64,000 nucleotides of DNA from RBG-16-66-20 sp964564865 (GCA_964564865.1 CAZMDA010000003.1:32280-96279), one strand, 5' to 3'; positions 51,116 to 59,872 are shown, counted from the first letter of the stretch. A program made the numbers and translations. The notes: generated from the letters alone by a model not told the origin.

Positions 51116-52230
51116 AAGACGATCACGCCCCGGGCGTTCTTGCCGGACTCCATGTCGGCGAAGGCCTGCGGCGCCTCGTCGATGGAATAGCGCTTCGTGA
51201 TCAGCTCGTCCAGCTTCAGCTTGCCCGCCAGGTACAGCTGCAGCATGCGCGGGAAGTCGATGCGCGGCACGCAGGAGCCGAAGTAGCTGCCCTGCAGGGT
51301 CTTCTCCTCGAACACCATGGTCATCGGCTTGAAGGACGTGGCCTCGGTGGCGCGGGCCACGCCGACGACCACCGCCTTGCCGCCGCGCCGGATCGCCTTG
51401 TAGGCCAGCTCCGCCAGCGCGCCGGAGCCCACGCACTCGAAGGCGTAGTCCGGGCCGCCGCCGGTGAGCTTCTTGATGTCCTTGGTCGGGTCCTGTCCCG
51501 GCACCGCGAGCAGGGTGTCGGTGGCGCCGAACTTCTTCGCCATCTCCAGCTTCGCCGGCACGGTGTCGATGGCGAGGATGCGCTCGGCGCCGGCGATGGC
51601 GGCGCCCTGGATGGCGTTCAAGCCGACGCCGCCGCAGCCGAACACCGCCACGGTCGAGCCGGGCTCCACGCGCGCGGTGTTGAACACCGCGCCCACCCCG
51701 GTGGTCACCGCGCAGCCGACCAGCGCGGCGCGGTCCAGGGGCATCTTCGGGTCGATCTTGACCACGTTGTCCACCGACAGCGTGGCGTATTCGGCCATGA
51801 CGCCGCAGCCGGAGAAGATGTTGAGCGGCTTGCCGTCGCGGTCCTTCACCCGCGGCGTGCCCTCGGGCGGGGTCAGCAGCGCCTTGCCCTGCTCGATGCA
51901 CAGCACCGGGCGGCCGGCGGAGCAGAAGCGGCACTTGCCGCACATGTAGATGAAGGAGGAGACCACGTGGTCGCCGACGGCGAGCCCGCCGGGTCCTCCT
52001 ACCACGCCCTCGCCGACTTCCACCACCTCGCCGGCGGCCTCATGCCCCAGCACCAGCGGCGGCGGCAGCGCGATGGTGCCGTTGGTGGCGGAAAGGTCGG
52101 AATGGCACACGCCGCAGGCGGCGATCTTCACCGTCACCTCGCCGCGCTTGGGTCCGTCCACGGTGATGGTCTCGACCACCACCGGCTTGTTCAGTTCGCG
52201 GCAGACTGCCGCCTTGCCCGTGCGCGCCAT
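51112..52230 (-). CDS. Zinc-binding alcohol dehydrogenase
   Basis: A 372-residue MDR family dehydrogenase. The catalytic zinc site is CGVCHSDL with GHEAAGEV, and the structural zinc lobe has four Cys (MCGKCRFCSAGRPVLC). The NAD motif VAVFGCGGVGLNAIQGA is near residue 190, and ASP-type cofactor residues suggest NAD. The length and the three-part C-terminus are like class III/S-(hydroxymethyl) or long-chain alcohol dehydrogenases. It likely oxidises an alcohol to aldehyde. A TATACT box is present upstream at 52262-52267. Confidence 0.9.
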   Translation of the reverse strand: MARTGKAAVCRELNKPVVVETITVDGPKRGEVTVKIAACGVCHSDLSATNGTIALPPPLVLGHEAAGEVVEVGEGVVGGPGGLAVGDHVVSSFIYMCGKCRFCSAGRPVLCIEQGKALLTPPEGTPRVKDRDGKPLNIFSGCGVMAEYATLSVDNVVKIDPKMPLDRAALVGCAVTTGVGAVFNTARVEPGSTVAVFGCGGVGLNAIQGAAIAGAERILAIDTVPAKLEMAKKFGATDTLLAVPGQDPTKDIKKLTGGGPDYAFECVGSGALAELAYKAIRRGGKAVVVGVARATEATSFKPMTMVFEEKTLQGSYFGSCVPRIDFPRMLQLYLAGKLKLDELITKRYSIDEAPQAFADMESGKNARGVIVF

Positions 52231-52261
52231 GCTCTGCGTTCTCCCCGGTTGGTTCGAACGC

Positions 52262-52267
52262 AGTATA
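52262..52267 (-). promoter_or_regulatory. Putative -10 box TATACT of the alcohol dehydrogenase gene
   Basis: GGGCTATACT on the minus strand is an extended -10; the start at 52230 follows with GGGAGAAC in the leader. No good -35 is seen. Confidence 0.45.
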
Positions 52268-52292
52268 GCGCCCGCAGTTCAACCCTCCCGAT

Positions 52293-52784
52293 TCAGCCCG
52301 GCGGCCCCAGCCGCTCCAGCTTCTCGCCCAGCATGTTCACCAGCAGCATGTCGCCCGAGGGCGCGACGCGGAACTCGCCGTAGCGCGCGCGCTCGTAGTA
52401 CTTCGCGTGCCCTTCCTGGAAGAACCAGGCGTTGGTGGCGAACTTCACGCGCCCCTCCCGCACGCGGTAGCGCAGCCGCAGCTCCCCGGGCGCCAGCGGC
52501 TCGCCGGCGTCGTGCCGCACGTAGCGCGCGACGCCCTTGTCGTCCGGCTTCACCACGATGCGCCCGTCGTCCGCCTTGCGGTCGGTGCCGAGGCGGTAGG
52601 CCTGGCTGGCGAGCTGGAAGCGCAGCGCCATGTAGTCGCCCTGCATCAGCGAGCGCGGATCGACCGGCGCCAGCTCCAGGCGCGCCACCGCGCCCTCCGC
52701 GATGAGCTTCTCCCTTTCGTAGATGGTCCAGTTGACGGCAGCCAGCGCCGCCAGACCGGCCAGCACCGCGATCGTCCTACGCAT
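52293..52784 (-). CDS. GDYXXLXY domain protein
   Basis: A 163-residue protein with an N-terminal membrane anchor (AVLAGLAALAAVNWTIY). The motif MQGDYMALRF at about 47-56 is the GDYXXLXY family signature. The C-terminal half, NAWFFQEGHAKYYERARYGEFRVAPSGDMLLV, is also typical. These proteins are encoded with DUF2157/DUF4401 membrane proteins. AAGGAGGTGA is a near-perfect Shine-Dalgarno. It overlaps the DUF4401 gene by 8 bases. Confidence 0.85.
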   Translation of the reverse strand: MRRTIAVLAGLAALAAVNWTIYEREKLIAEGAVARLELAPVDPRSLMQGDYMALRFQLASQAYRLGTDRKADDGRIVVKPDDKGVARYVRHDAGEPLAPGELRLRYRVREGRVKFATNAWFFQEGHAKYYERARYGEFRVAPSGDMLLVNMLGEKLERLGPPG

Positions 52785-53868
52785 GGGTCACCTCCTTCTG
52801 CTCAGGCCACCAGCGGTGCAGCGCGAGCCGCGCCACCAGCAGGCCGATGCCGGCGCAGGCCATCAGCACCGACTTCTCCAGCAGCGTGGCGTGCAGCGCG
52901 TAGTAGTAGTGCGACAGGTAGCCGATGAGCGCCGCGATCCCCAGGCCGGCCAGCACCCGGTTGCCATTGGCGTAGCCCACCGCCAGGATCGCCACCGCCG
53001 GGCCGACGCCGGGCGCCTTGAGCGAGGCCAGCGCCAGCACCGTCGCCGCCGCCAGCGCCACTCTTCCCGGCCCGGAATCCAGCGCGACCTGCTCGCGGCG
53101 CAGGAGCAGCAGCACGGCCCCGACCAGCACGACGCCCGCGACCACGGCGCCGGCCCACGCCAGCGCCACGCTGCCGGAAGGCGCGCGCCCACCCATGGTC
53201 GCGATCCAGCCGTACCACAGGCTGCCGTGCATCACCGCGGTCTGCACCGCGGCCAGCGCCAGCCCATAGCCGCCGGCTCGGATCAGCTCGCCTCGCTCCG
53301 GGTAGTCGAATTCCCGCAGCCATACGACGATGAAGCCGGCGGTCACGGCGGCCGGCGCGAACGCCTGCAAGCCCATGTCCGCCATGGCGAAGCCCATCGC
53401 ATAGGCGCCGGTCCACGCGGTCCAGACGCGATGCACGAAGTTGGGCAGCAGGAGGAACAGCAGCGCCTGCTGCGCGGCCACGCCGAGCGCCACGGCGGTG
53501 AAGGAGCGCCCCACCCACTCCGTGAGGCCGTAGACCATCAGCACCTGCCCGGCGAGGCTCACCGCCAGGCCGAACTGGGAGGTGAAGTCGCCGTTGCGGT
53601 CGGCGCGGAACAGCATCGCCACCGCCGCGCAGGCGCCGGCGCCAACCAGCCAGGACGCGGTCGGGCTCTTCACCACCGCCACCAGCCCCAGGGCGACGAA
53701 GCCGAGGAGGAACCAGGCGCCGATCCAGCCGGCGAAGCCCAGCATCACGCGCACGAACCAGGGTGAACGCGCCTCGCCCGGGGCCGGGAGTTCGCCCTCC
53801 ACGAAGCCGCGCGCCCGCAGTTGATCCCAGATCGACTCGCGCGCCCTGTTGCCCATCACGGTGTTCAT
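52777..53868 (-). CDS. DUF4401 membrane protein
   Basis: A 363-residue protein with about ten membrane helices after a soluble head (ESIWDQLRARGFVEGELPAPGEARSPWFVRVMLGFAGWIGAWFLLGF). This opening and size fit DUF4401, an uncharacterised family found next to DUF2157 and GDYXXLXY proteins. GGAGGCGCA precedes the ATG. The start overlaps the DUF2157 stop as ATGA, so the three are coupled. Confidence 0.85.
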   Translation of the reverse strand: MNTVMGNRARESIWDQLRARGFVEGELPAPGEARSPWFVRVMLGFAGWIGAWFLLGFVALGLVAVVKSPTASWLVGAGACAAVAMLFRADRNGDFTSQFGLAVSLAGQVLMVYGLTEWVGRSFTAVALGVAAQQALLFLLLPNFVHRVWTAWTGAYAMGFAMADMGLQAFAPAAVTAGFIVVWLREFDYPERGELIRAGGYGLALAAVQTAVMHGSLWYGWIATMGGRAPSGSVALAWAGAVVAGVVLVGAVLLLLRREQVALDSGPGRVALAAATVLALASLKAPGVGPAVAILAVGYANGNRVLAGLGIAALIGYLSHYYYALHATLLEKSVLMACAGIGLLVARLALHRWWPEQKEVTHA

Positions 53869-54830
53869 TGCGCCTCCTCGTTCGCCACCCGCCTCAGCCA
53901 CCAGCCGCCGGCCGCGGAGATGCCGATCACGACCAGGCCGATGAACAGCAGCGAGCCCGCGTGATCGAACTTCATGTGCTTGCCGAGGAAGGTCGCCGTG
54001 ACCACGACGAGCGAGAGCACGCCGCCGGCCAGCACGAACAGGTCCTTCGTCCAGTGACGGTAGGCGCCATAGGCAACCGCCATCCACGCCAGCCAGGCCG
54101 GCACGCCCCATGTCATGGCGCGGCCCCAGTCGACGACATGGAACACCGCCAGCGCCGTGGCCATACCGCCGCTGGCGAAGGCAAGAACCCGCACGGACCA
54201 GCGCTCGCGCAGCCAGGCGATCCCGGCCGCCGCGAGCCCTTCCCAGGCCGCGAGCGCCGCGGTGTTCAGGCCGAACAGCAGCCAGAGCAGCTTCTCCGGG
54301 GCGAACAGCGCGCCCCAGAAGCCGAAGGTGGTGAAGTAGAGCGTGAGCGCGACGTTCGCCAGCAGGAGCCAGAAGATCCAGAGCGCCGGGAAGCGCGCCA
54401 GCAGCACCCAGGGCAGGATCGCCGCCGCCCAAGCCGCGAACAGCTCCCAGGTATCGGCGCCGGTCTGGTAGGTCTGGCCGACCAGCGCGAGCAGCGCGCC
54501 CATGGCGAGCGCCGCGGCCAGCAGCGCGGCCTTGCCCGCCGCGCGTTCCAGCCCGAGCTTCCAGGCAAAGGCCAGCGCGACCAGGATGGGCGCCTGCACC
54601 AGCGCGAACTTGGCGGCGCGGCCGAGTTCCTGCCAGTTGAAGGCAAAGAAGAAGATCACCCCTGCGCCCAGCAGCACCGTGCCCATGTAGAGCAGCACCC
54701 GGTCGAGGAAGCCGCGCCACTGGTCCGCGGTCGGCAGCGCGCCGCCCGCCTCCAGCGCATCGCGCAGCCTGCCCGGCGCGATGCGCCCCTGCTCCGACCA
54801 GTCGAGGATCTCGTCGCGTGCGTTCGCCAT
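53865..54830 (-). CDS. DUF2157 membrane protein
   Basis: A 321-residue protein with an N-terminal helical soluble part (ARDEILDWSEQGRIAPGRLRDALEAGG) and about nine hydrophobic helices. The block FFFAFNWQELGRAAKFALVQ is typical of DUF2157. It is the first gene of the DUF2157/DUF4401/GDYXXLXY set. GGGAGGG precedes the ATG. Biological role is not known. Confidence 0.85.
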   Translation of the reverse strand: MANARDEILDWSEQGRIAPGRLRDALEAGGALPTADQWRGFLDRVLLYMGTVLLGAGVIFFFAFNWQELGRAAKFALVQAPILVALAFAWKLGLERAAGKAALLAAALAMGALLALVGQTYQTGADTWELFAAWAAAILPWVLLARFPALWIFWLLLANVALTLYFTTFGFWGALFAPEKLLWLLFGLNTAALAAWEGLAAAGIAWLRERWSVRVLAFASGGMATALAVFHVVDWGRAMTWGVPAWLAWMAVAYGAYRHWTKDLFVLAGGVLSLVVVTATFLGKHMKFDHAGSLLFIGLVVIGISAAGGWWLRRVANEEAQ

Positions 54831-54844
54831 GGACAGTCCCTCCC

Positions 54845-56731
54845 TTATTTCCAGTCCCCGCGCAGCGCCGCCACGCGGGCCTGCAACGCTTCCGGCGTCG
54901 CCGCGCCCGCCGGCACCGGCGACCCGGCCGCGAGCGCGATGCGCCGGAAGGGCACGAAGCGCCAGGGCTTGCTCATCGCCGCGCCATCCTTGCGCGAGAA
55001 GAACGAGCCCCACAGGCCGCGCAGCGCGAGCGGCACCACCGGCACCGGCGTCGCCTGCAGGATCCGCGTGATGCCCGGCCGGAACGGGTAAAGCTCGCCG
55101 GTGTCGGTGATCCGGCCCTCCGGGAAGATCGCGACCAGGTCGCCCTCGCGCAGCGCCTGCGCCACCTCGGCGAAGGCGCGCTCCATCATCCCGGGGTCCT
55201 CCTTCGCCGGCGCGATCGGGATCGCGCGCCCGGTGCGGAACACGAACGACAGCACCGGCAGGCGGAAGATGCGGTGGTCCATGACGAACCGGATCGGGCG
55301 CCGGCAGGCGGCAGCGATCACCAGCGCGTCGACGAAGCTGACGTGGTTGCACACGATCACCGCGGGCCCTTCCTCGGGGACGTTCTCCAGGCCGGATTTC
55401 TCCAGCCGGTACACAGAGTGGATCAGCATCCACACGATGAAGCGCATCAGGAACTCGGGCACCAGGGTGTAGATGTAGACGGCCACTGCGGCGTTGAGGA
55501 GGCCGACCACCAGGTACAGCTGCGGCAGGGTCAGGCCGGCGTGCAGCAGCGCCGCCGCCATCAGCGAGGCCACGACCATGAACAACGCGTTGAGGATGTT
55601 GTTGGCGGCGATGATGCGGGCGCGGTGCGAGGGCTCGCAGCGGCTCTGGATCAGCGCGTACAGCGGCACGCTGTAGAAGCCGGCGAACATCGCCAGCAGG
55701 AACAGGTCCGCCATCACCCGCCAGTGCGCCGGGTCGGCGAGGAACGGCCCGAGGCCGACCAGCCCGTGCGGCGTCATCGCGCGGCTCGCGAGCCACAGGT
55801 CCACCGCGAACACCGTCATGCCGATGGACCCGAAGGGCACCAGGCCCAGTTCCACCTTGTGGCCCGAGAGCCGCTCGCACAGCAGCGCGCCGGCGCCGAT
55901 GCCGATGGAGAAGATCGCCAGCAGCAGCGTCACCACAGACTGGTCGCCGCCCAGCGTCTCCCTGGCGAAGCCGGTGAAGGTGGTGAGGAAGATCGAGCCG
56001 AAGAACCAGAGCCAGGAAATGCCCAGCAGCGACAGGAACACGCTGCGGTTGGTGCGCGCATGGCCCAGGTTGGCGAGCGTCTCGGTGACCGGGTTCCAGT
56101 TGATGCGCAGCGACGGGTCCGGCGCGGGGGAGGACGGCACGTAGCCGGCCGCGACCCGGCCGATCAGCGCGACGGCGATCGACGCCGCCGCCACCCAGGC
56201 CGGGCCGGTCACCGGCATGCCCACCAGCACGCCGCCGGCGATCGTGCCCAGCAGGATGGCGACGAACGTGCCCATCTCCACCATGCCGTTGCCGCCCACC
56301 AGCTCGTCGTCGCGCAGGTGCTGCGGCAGGTAAGCGTACTTCACCGGCCCGAACAGGGCGGAATGCAGTCCCATGAGGAACACGCCCGCCATCAGCAGGC
56401 TGACCACCTTCCACAGGAATCCGACGGCGATGCCCGCCATGATCGCGATCTCGAGGTTCTTGACGAACCGGATCAGGGCCGCCTTCTCGAACTTGTCGGC
56501 CAGCTGGCCGGCGGTGGCCGAGAACACCACGAAGGGCAGGATGAAGACGCCGCCGATCACGGCGCCGGCCGACTTCGGGTCCATGTTGCCCCACTCCGCG
56601 GCGCTGTAGGTCGCCAGCACGGTGAAGGCGAACTTGAACAGGTTGTCGTTCGCGGCGCCGAAGAACTGGACCAGGAAGAACGGCAGGAAGCGCCGCTCGG
56701 TCAGCAGGGCGAACTGGCTTCTTTCGCTCAC
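54845..56731 (-). CDS. LplT-like MFS carrier fused to a PlsC acyltransferase
   Basis: A 628-residue fusion. Residues about 1-400 are a 12-helix MFS carrier of the lysophospholipid transporter type (RRFLPFFLVQFFGAANDNLFKFAFTV, then LADKFEKAALIR). Residues about 420-628 form a PlsC glycerolipid acyltransferase with NHVSFVD (H and D four apart) near 460 and IFPEGRITD near 540. It can flip lysophospholipid inward and acylate it again. The E. coli counterpart Aas/LplT is arranged as two genes, and here they are one. No adenylation domain is attached. GTG start with GGGAGG. Confidence 0.9.
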   Translation of the reverse strand: MSERSQFALLTERRFLPFFLVQFFGAANDNLFKFAFTVLATYSAAEWGNMDPKSAGAVIGGVFILPFVVFSATAGQLADKFEKAALIRFVKNLEIAIMAGIAVGFLWKVVSLLMAGVFLMGLHSALFGPVKYAYLPQHLRDDELVGGNGMVEMGTFVAILLGTIAGGVLVGMPVTGPAWVAAASIAVALIGRVAAGYVPSSPAPDPSLRINWNPVTETLANLGHARTNRSVFLSLLGISWLWFFGSIFLTTFTGFARETLGGDQSVVTLLLAIFSIGIGAGALLCERLSGHKVELGLVPFGSIGMTVFAVDLWLASRAMTPHGLVGLGPFLADPAHWRVMADLFLLAMFAGFYSVPLYALIQSRCEPSHRARIIAANNILNALFMVVASLMAAALLHAGLTLPQLYLVVGLLNAAVAVYIYTLVPEFLMRFIVWMLIHSVYRLEKSGLENVPEEGPAVIVCNHVSFVDALVIAAACRRPIRFVMDHRIFRLPVLSFVFRTGRAIPIAPAKEDPGMMERAFAEVAQALREGDLVAIFPEGRITDTGELYPFRPGITRILQATPVPVVPLALRGLWGSFFSRKDGAAMSKPWRFVPFRRIALAAGSPVPAGAATPEALQARVAALRGDWK

Positions 56732-56750
56732 GTCGGCCTCCCTGGCCCTG

Positions 56751-57536
56751 TTAGCGCAGTACGATCACGGATTGTCCCACTGGCTGGTCCGTCCTGCCGA
56801 GAAAGGCCAGCACGGACTCTGCGCTCACGATCTTGTATCGCGAACTGCTCCATTCCTCCCAGGAGTGGTCGTCAAACTGGGTGTTGACGCTGAACAGCCT
56901 AGCGCCGAGCCGCTTCAACGGAGGGATCGGTATCACGTTCGGCTCGTAGCCCGCCTTTGCCAGATGGACGTGGGCGGCGGGCCGGTCCGATCCCGTCCCG
57001 GCCTGCGCGATCGCGGAGAGCTCGAGCAACCACTGGTTGGAGTTCTGGTACTTCACCGAGTACGGATGTGCAATCAGGCTGTAGCTCGGCTGGTGCAACC
57101 TGCGGGCCAACCCGGCACTGGCCGCGTGGGCGAGGCGGACCTGAAGCGCGGCCGACGGCAGGAACACCAACGCCTCGTGCTGGAACAAGTCGTCCAGGAA
57201 GAAGTTGCCGAGGCCTTGTTCGTAGAGCTCGGAATCGGATCTGCCGCAGTGGTTGAGCAGGTGCAGCACTTTCCATCTCGAGCTTGCTCCATCGCGCAGG
57301 GCAAGGCCGATGTGCGAGTAGCGCAGCCCATACTCGCTCAAGTCGCGTCCGATACGAGCTACGATGGCCGCCGTCGCGCCGCTGGCCTCCAGGTGCTTGT
57401 GAACCTTGTGCGCAAGTTCAAGGCCCGAGCGAATCTGCGCGGGCTTGGGCGGGCGTGGTTCACAGGATTGCCCCGCCTGGGCGGAGCCCGCGAACAACAG
57501 CGCCGCGAGCAGTCCCGTCAGTTTGCAGATCCGCAT
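56751..57536 (-). CDS. DUF2145 family exported protein
   Basis: A 261-residue protein with a signal peptide (MRICKLTGLLAALLFAGSAQA). The mature part has CEPRPPKPAQIRSGLELAHKVHKHLEASGATAAIVARIGRDLSEYGLRYSHIGLALRD and later VLHLLNHCGRSDSELYEQGLGNFF, matching the DUF2145 family, which has a NlpC/P60-like look (Cys, His). It is probably periplasmic. The gene is third in the ArsR unit and follows GAGGAG. The base composition is less GC-rich than neighbouring genes. Confidence 0.82.
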   Translation of the reverse strand: MRICKLTGLLAALLFAGSAQAGQSCEPRPPKPAQIRSGLELAHKVHKHLEASGATAAIVARIGRDLSEYGLRYSHIGLALRDGASSRWKVLHLLNHCGRSDSELYEQGLGNFFLDDLFQHEALVFLPSAALQVRLAHAASAGLARRLHQPSYSLIAHPYSVKYQNSNQWLLELSAIAQAGTGSDRPAAHVHLAKAGYEPNVIPIPPLKRLGARLFSVNTQFDDHSWEEWSSSRYKIVSAESVLAFLGRTDQPVGQSVIVLR

Positions 57537-57546
57537 GTCGCTCTCC

Positions 57547-57951
57547 TCAGTGCCTCGAATGGTGCAGCAGGGCGCGGCCAATCTCGTTCGGGACGAACGC
57601 GAGGAGGGCACCGGAAGCGACAAGCGCATGTCCTGTCGATTCGGCCACGACCCGGACGCTGGTGCCCACGCCGACGCCGGCAGCCTCGGCGACCTCGGCA
57701 GCAATCGTCGCCGAAGTCTCGAGCGCTCCGCTGACGCCCTGCAGGGACAGTTCGACGCCTTTCGCGGTTGCATTCACCGCGCGCACCACGAACTCCGATC
57801 CCTGGTGCGCGGCCCACACCGGAACGGCAACCCCCATGACGGAAATCGCGACGGAGGCGGACGAGCCGTCCTCCACGCTATCTCTCGCCGCAGCCGGCAT
57901 GGCGGCAGCCGCCAGCAGGGCCATCGCGATCAACAGTCTCCGGATTGTCAT
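57547..57951 (-). CDS. Exported hypothetical protein
   Basis: A 134-residue protein with a clear signal peptide (MTIRRLLIAMALLAAAAMPAAA). The mature part is small and Val/Ala/Gly-rich (SVAISVMGVAVPVWAAHQGSEFVVRAVNATAKGVELSLQGVSG, then a hydrophobic segment and a His-rich end). I do not recognise a family. It may be a periplasmic or outer-membrane-associated partner of the DUF2145 protein, encoded 10 bases after it. GGGAGGATGTC precedes the ATG. Confidence 0.65.
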   Translation of the reverse strand: MTIRRLLIAMALLAAAAMPAAARDSVEDGSSASVAISVMGVAVPVWAAHQGSEFVVRAVNATAKGVELSLQGVSGALETSATIAAEVAEAAGVGVGTSVRVVAESTGHALVASGALLAFVPNEIGRALLHHSRH

Positions 57952-57967
57952 GACATCCTCCCTTTCA

Positions 57968-57995
57968 TGATTAAAAAGTTGAACATGTCGATCAA
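57968..57995 (-). promoter_or_regulatory. Promoter between arsR-like gene and the exported hypothetical
   Basis: On the minus strand TTGATC (57990-57995) and TAATCA (57968-57973) are 16 bases apart. The spacer contains GACATGTTC, resembling a half-site of the upstream ArsR operator. Confidence 0.4.
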
Positions 57996-58007
57996 AAAAA
58001 CGAGGAC

Positions 58008-58319
58008 TCAGGCGTTCTCCCGCACGTAATCCAGAACACTCGCCAGGGTTTCCTCCAGAAGCTTCCGGTTGACGCTCAGGAATACCTCCTTGCCGACCTT
58101 CTCCGCATCCAGCACACCGGCGGCGCGCAGAATCTTGAGGTGATGCGAGACTGCCGGCCTCGAAAGGGTCGACACTTCCGAGATCTGGCCGACCGTGAGC
58201 CTTTCGCCCCGCTCGAAGGTCAGCATGATTCGCTGCCGATGCTCATCTCCAAGCGCAACCAGCACTTCCGCCATGGCACGCCATTCCTTGGGGATCGAGC
58301 GCATGTAGTTCTTGTTCAT
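58008..58319 (-). CDS. ArsR-family transcriptional regulator
   Basis: A 103-residue winged helix protein. The recognition region is LTVGQISEVSTLSRPAVSHHLKILRAAGVLDAEKVGKEVFLSVN, the typical SxxxxxxVSHHLxxLRxAGxV pattern of ArsR regulators. None of the usual metal-binding Cys pairs is visible, so the signal may be nonmetal. It leads an operon with two exported genes and has a good promoter and operator, see 58318-58358; it most likely represses itself. Confidence 0.88.
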   Translation of the reverse strand: MNKNYMRSIPKEWRAMAEVLVALGDEHRQRIMLTFERGERLTVGQISEVSTLSRPAVSHHLKILRAAGVLDAEKVGKEVFLSVNRKLLEETLASVLDYVRENA

Positions 58320-58341
58320 ATGTCTACGATATTAAACATAT
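58318..58341. promoter_or_regulatory. Inverted repeat ATATGT-N12-ACATAT, probable ArsR autoregulatory operator
   Basis: The two halves (58318-58323 and 58336-58341) flank the TAATAT -10 box and reach the start codon of the arsR-like gene. This position suits repression by the gene's own product. Confidence 0.5.
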
Positions 58342-58358
58342 AACCTCATACCCGTCAA
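58329..58358 (-). promoter_or_regulatory. Sigma-70-type promoter of the arsR-like gene
   Basis: Minus strand: -35 TTGACG (58353-58358), 18-base spacer, -10 TAATAT (58329-58334). This is the best-formed housekeeping promoter I see in the window. Confidence 0.55.
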
Positions 58359-58406
58359 GCCGACGTTGTGCGGCAGCGCGGCATTGCCCCATCCGGGGCA
58401 CCCCGG

Positions 58407-58412
58407 TAGAGT
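58407..58412 (+). promoter_or_regulatory. Putative -10 box TAGAGT of the aldehyde dehydrogenase gene
   Basis: GGTAGAGT lies about 33 bases before the ATG at 58445, with AAGGA near 58433-58437 as Shine-Dalgarno. Confidence 0.3.
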
Positions 58413-58444
58413 AACGCTCCGCTTTGATTTCCAAGGACCTTTCC

Positions 58445-59872
58445 ATGATCGCGCGCGACAAGCTGTTCATCGGCGGGCAGTGGGTATCCCCGTCCGCGAA
58501 AGACACCATCGACGTCCACAACGCCGGCACCGGCGAGGTCATGGGCAAGGTGCCGGCGGGCACCGAGAAGGACATCGAGGCCGCGGTGGCCGCGGCGCGC
58601 GCCGCCTTCGAGGGCTGGAGCGCGACGCCGGCGGACAAGCGCGCCGAGTACCTGCAGAAGATCTCCGACGGCCTCAAGGCCCGCGCCGACGAGCTGGCGA
58701 AGACCATCGCCCAGGAGGTGGGCATGCCGGTGAAGATGGCCGCGCGCATCCAGGCCGGGCTGCCGATCGCCAACTTCGCGAACTACGCGCGGATCGCCAA
58801 GGAGTTCAAGTTCGAGGACCGGGTCGGCAACTCCGTCGTCTGCCGCGAGCCGGTGGGCGTGGTGGGCGCGATCACGCCCTGGAACTATCCGCTGCACCAG
58901 ATCGCGCTCAAGGTGGCGCCGGCGCTCGCCGCCGGCTGCACCGTGGTACTCAAGCCCTCCGAGGTGGCGCCGTTCAACGCCTTCATCCTCGCCGAAGTGG
59001 TGGAGGCCGCCGGCCTGCCCGGGGGCGTGTTCAACCTGGTGACCGGCTTCGGCCCGAGCGTGGGCGAGGCGCTGGTGAAGCACCCCCAGGTGGACATGAT
59101 CTCCTTCACCGGCTCGACGCGCGCCGGCAAGCGCATCTCGGAGGTCGCGGCGCAGACGGTGAAGCGCGTCGCGCTGGAACTGGGCGGCAAGTCCGCCTCG
59201 GTGATCCTCGACGACGCCGACCTCGCCGTCGCGGTGAAGGGCACGGTCAACGGCTGCTACCTGAACTCCGGCCAGACCTGCACCGCGCTCACGCGCATGC
59301 TGGTGCCGGAGTCGAAGTACGAGGAGGCGACCAAGCTCGCCGCCGAGGCGGCCAAGGGCTTCACCCTCGGGGATCCGCTGTCCGAGTCGACCCGCCTCGG
59401 ACCGCTGTCGTCGAAGATGCAGATGGACCGCGTGCGCGACTACATCAAGAAGGGAATCGCCGAAGGCGCGGAGCTGGTCGCGGGCGGGCCGGAGCAACCG
59501 GAGGGCGTCGCTGCGGGCGGCTATTTCGTCAAGCCGACGGTGTTCGGCAAGGTCAGGAACTCGATGACCATCGCGCAGGAGGAGATCTTCGGACCGGTGC
59601 TGTCCATCATCCCGTACAAGGATGACGAGGACGCGATCCGCATCGCCAACGACTCCCCCTACGGCCTTGCCGGCGCGGTGTGGTCCAAGGACGACGCCCG
59701 CGCGCAGAAGGTGGCGCGCCGCATCCGCGCCGGCCAGGTGGACGTGAACGGCGGCGCCTTCAACATGAACGCGCCCTTCGGCGGCTTCAAGCAGTCCGGG
59801 CACGGCCGCGAGGCCGGGGTCTACGGGCTGGAGGAGTTCCTGGAGTACAAGTCGCTGCAGTTGAAGGGTTGA
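58445..59872 (+). CDS. Aldehyde dehydrogenase
   Basis: A 475-residue NAD(P)-dependent aldehyde dehydrogenase. The cofactor and active-site blocks are TPWNYPLHQIALKVAPALAAG, FTGSTRAGKRI, the general base Glu245 in LELGGKSA and the nucleophile Cys279 in NSGQTCTALTRM. FGGFKQSGHGREAG closes the fold. It oxidises an aldehyde to acid. A TTG at 58424 would add seven residues, but AAGGA and homology favour the ATG at 58445. It is followed by the Bug binding protein after 28 bases. Confidence 0.93.
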   Translation: MIARDKLFIGGQWVSPSAKDTIDVHNAGTGEVMGKVPAGTEKDIEAAVAAARAAFEGWSATPADKRAEYLQKISDGLKARADELAKTIAQEVGMPVKMAARIQAGLPIANFANYARIAKEFKFEDRVGNSVVCREPVGVVGAITPWNYPLHQIALKVAPALAAGCTVVLKPSEVAPFNAFILAEVVEAAGLPGGVFNLVTGFGPSVGEALVKHPQVDMISFTGSTRAGKRISEVAAQTVKRVALELGGKSASVILDDADLAVAVKGTVNGCYLNSGQTCTALTRMLVPESKYEEATKLAAEAAKGFTLGDPLSESTRLGPLSSKMQMDRVRDYIKKGIAEGAELVAGGPEQPEGVAAGGYFVKPTVFGKVRNSMTIAQEEIFGPVLSIIPYKDDEDAIRIANDSPYGLAGAVWSKDDARAQKVARRIRAGQVDVNGGAFNMNAPFGGFKQSGHGREAGVYGLEEFLEYKSLQLKG

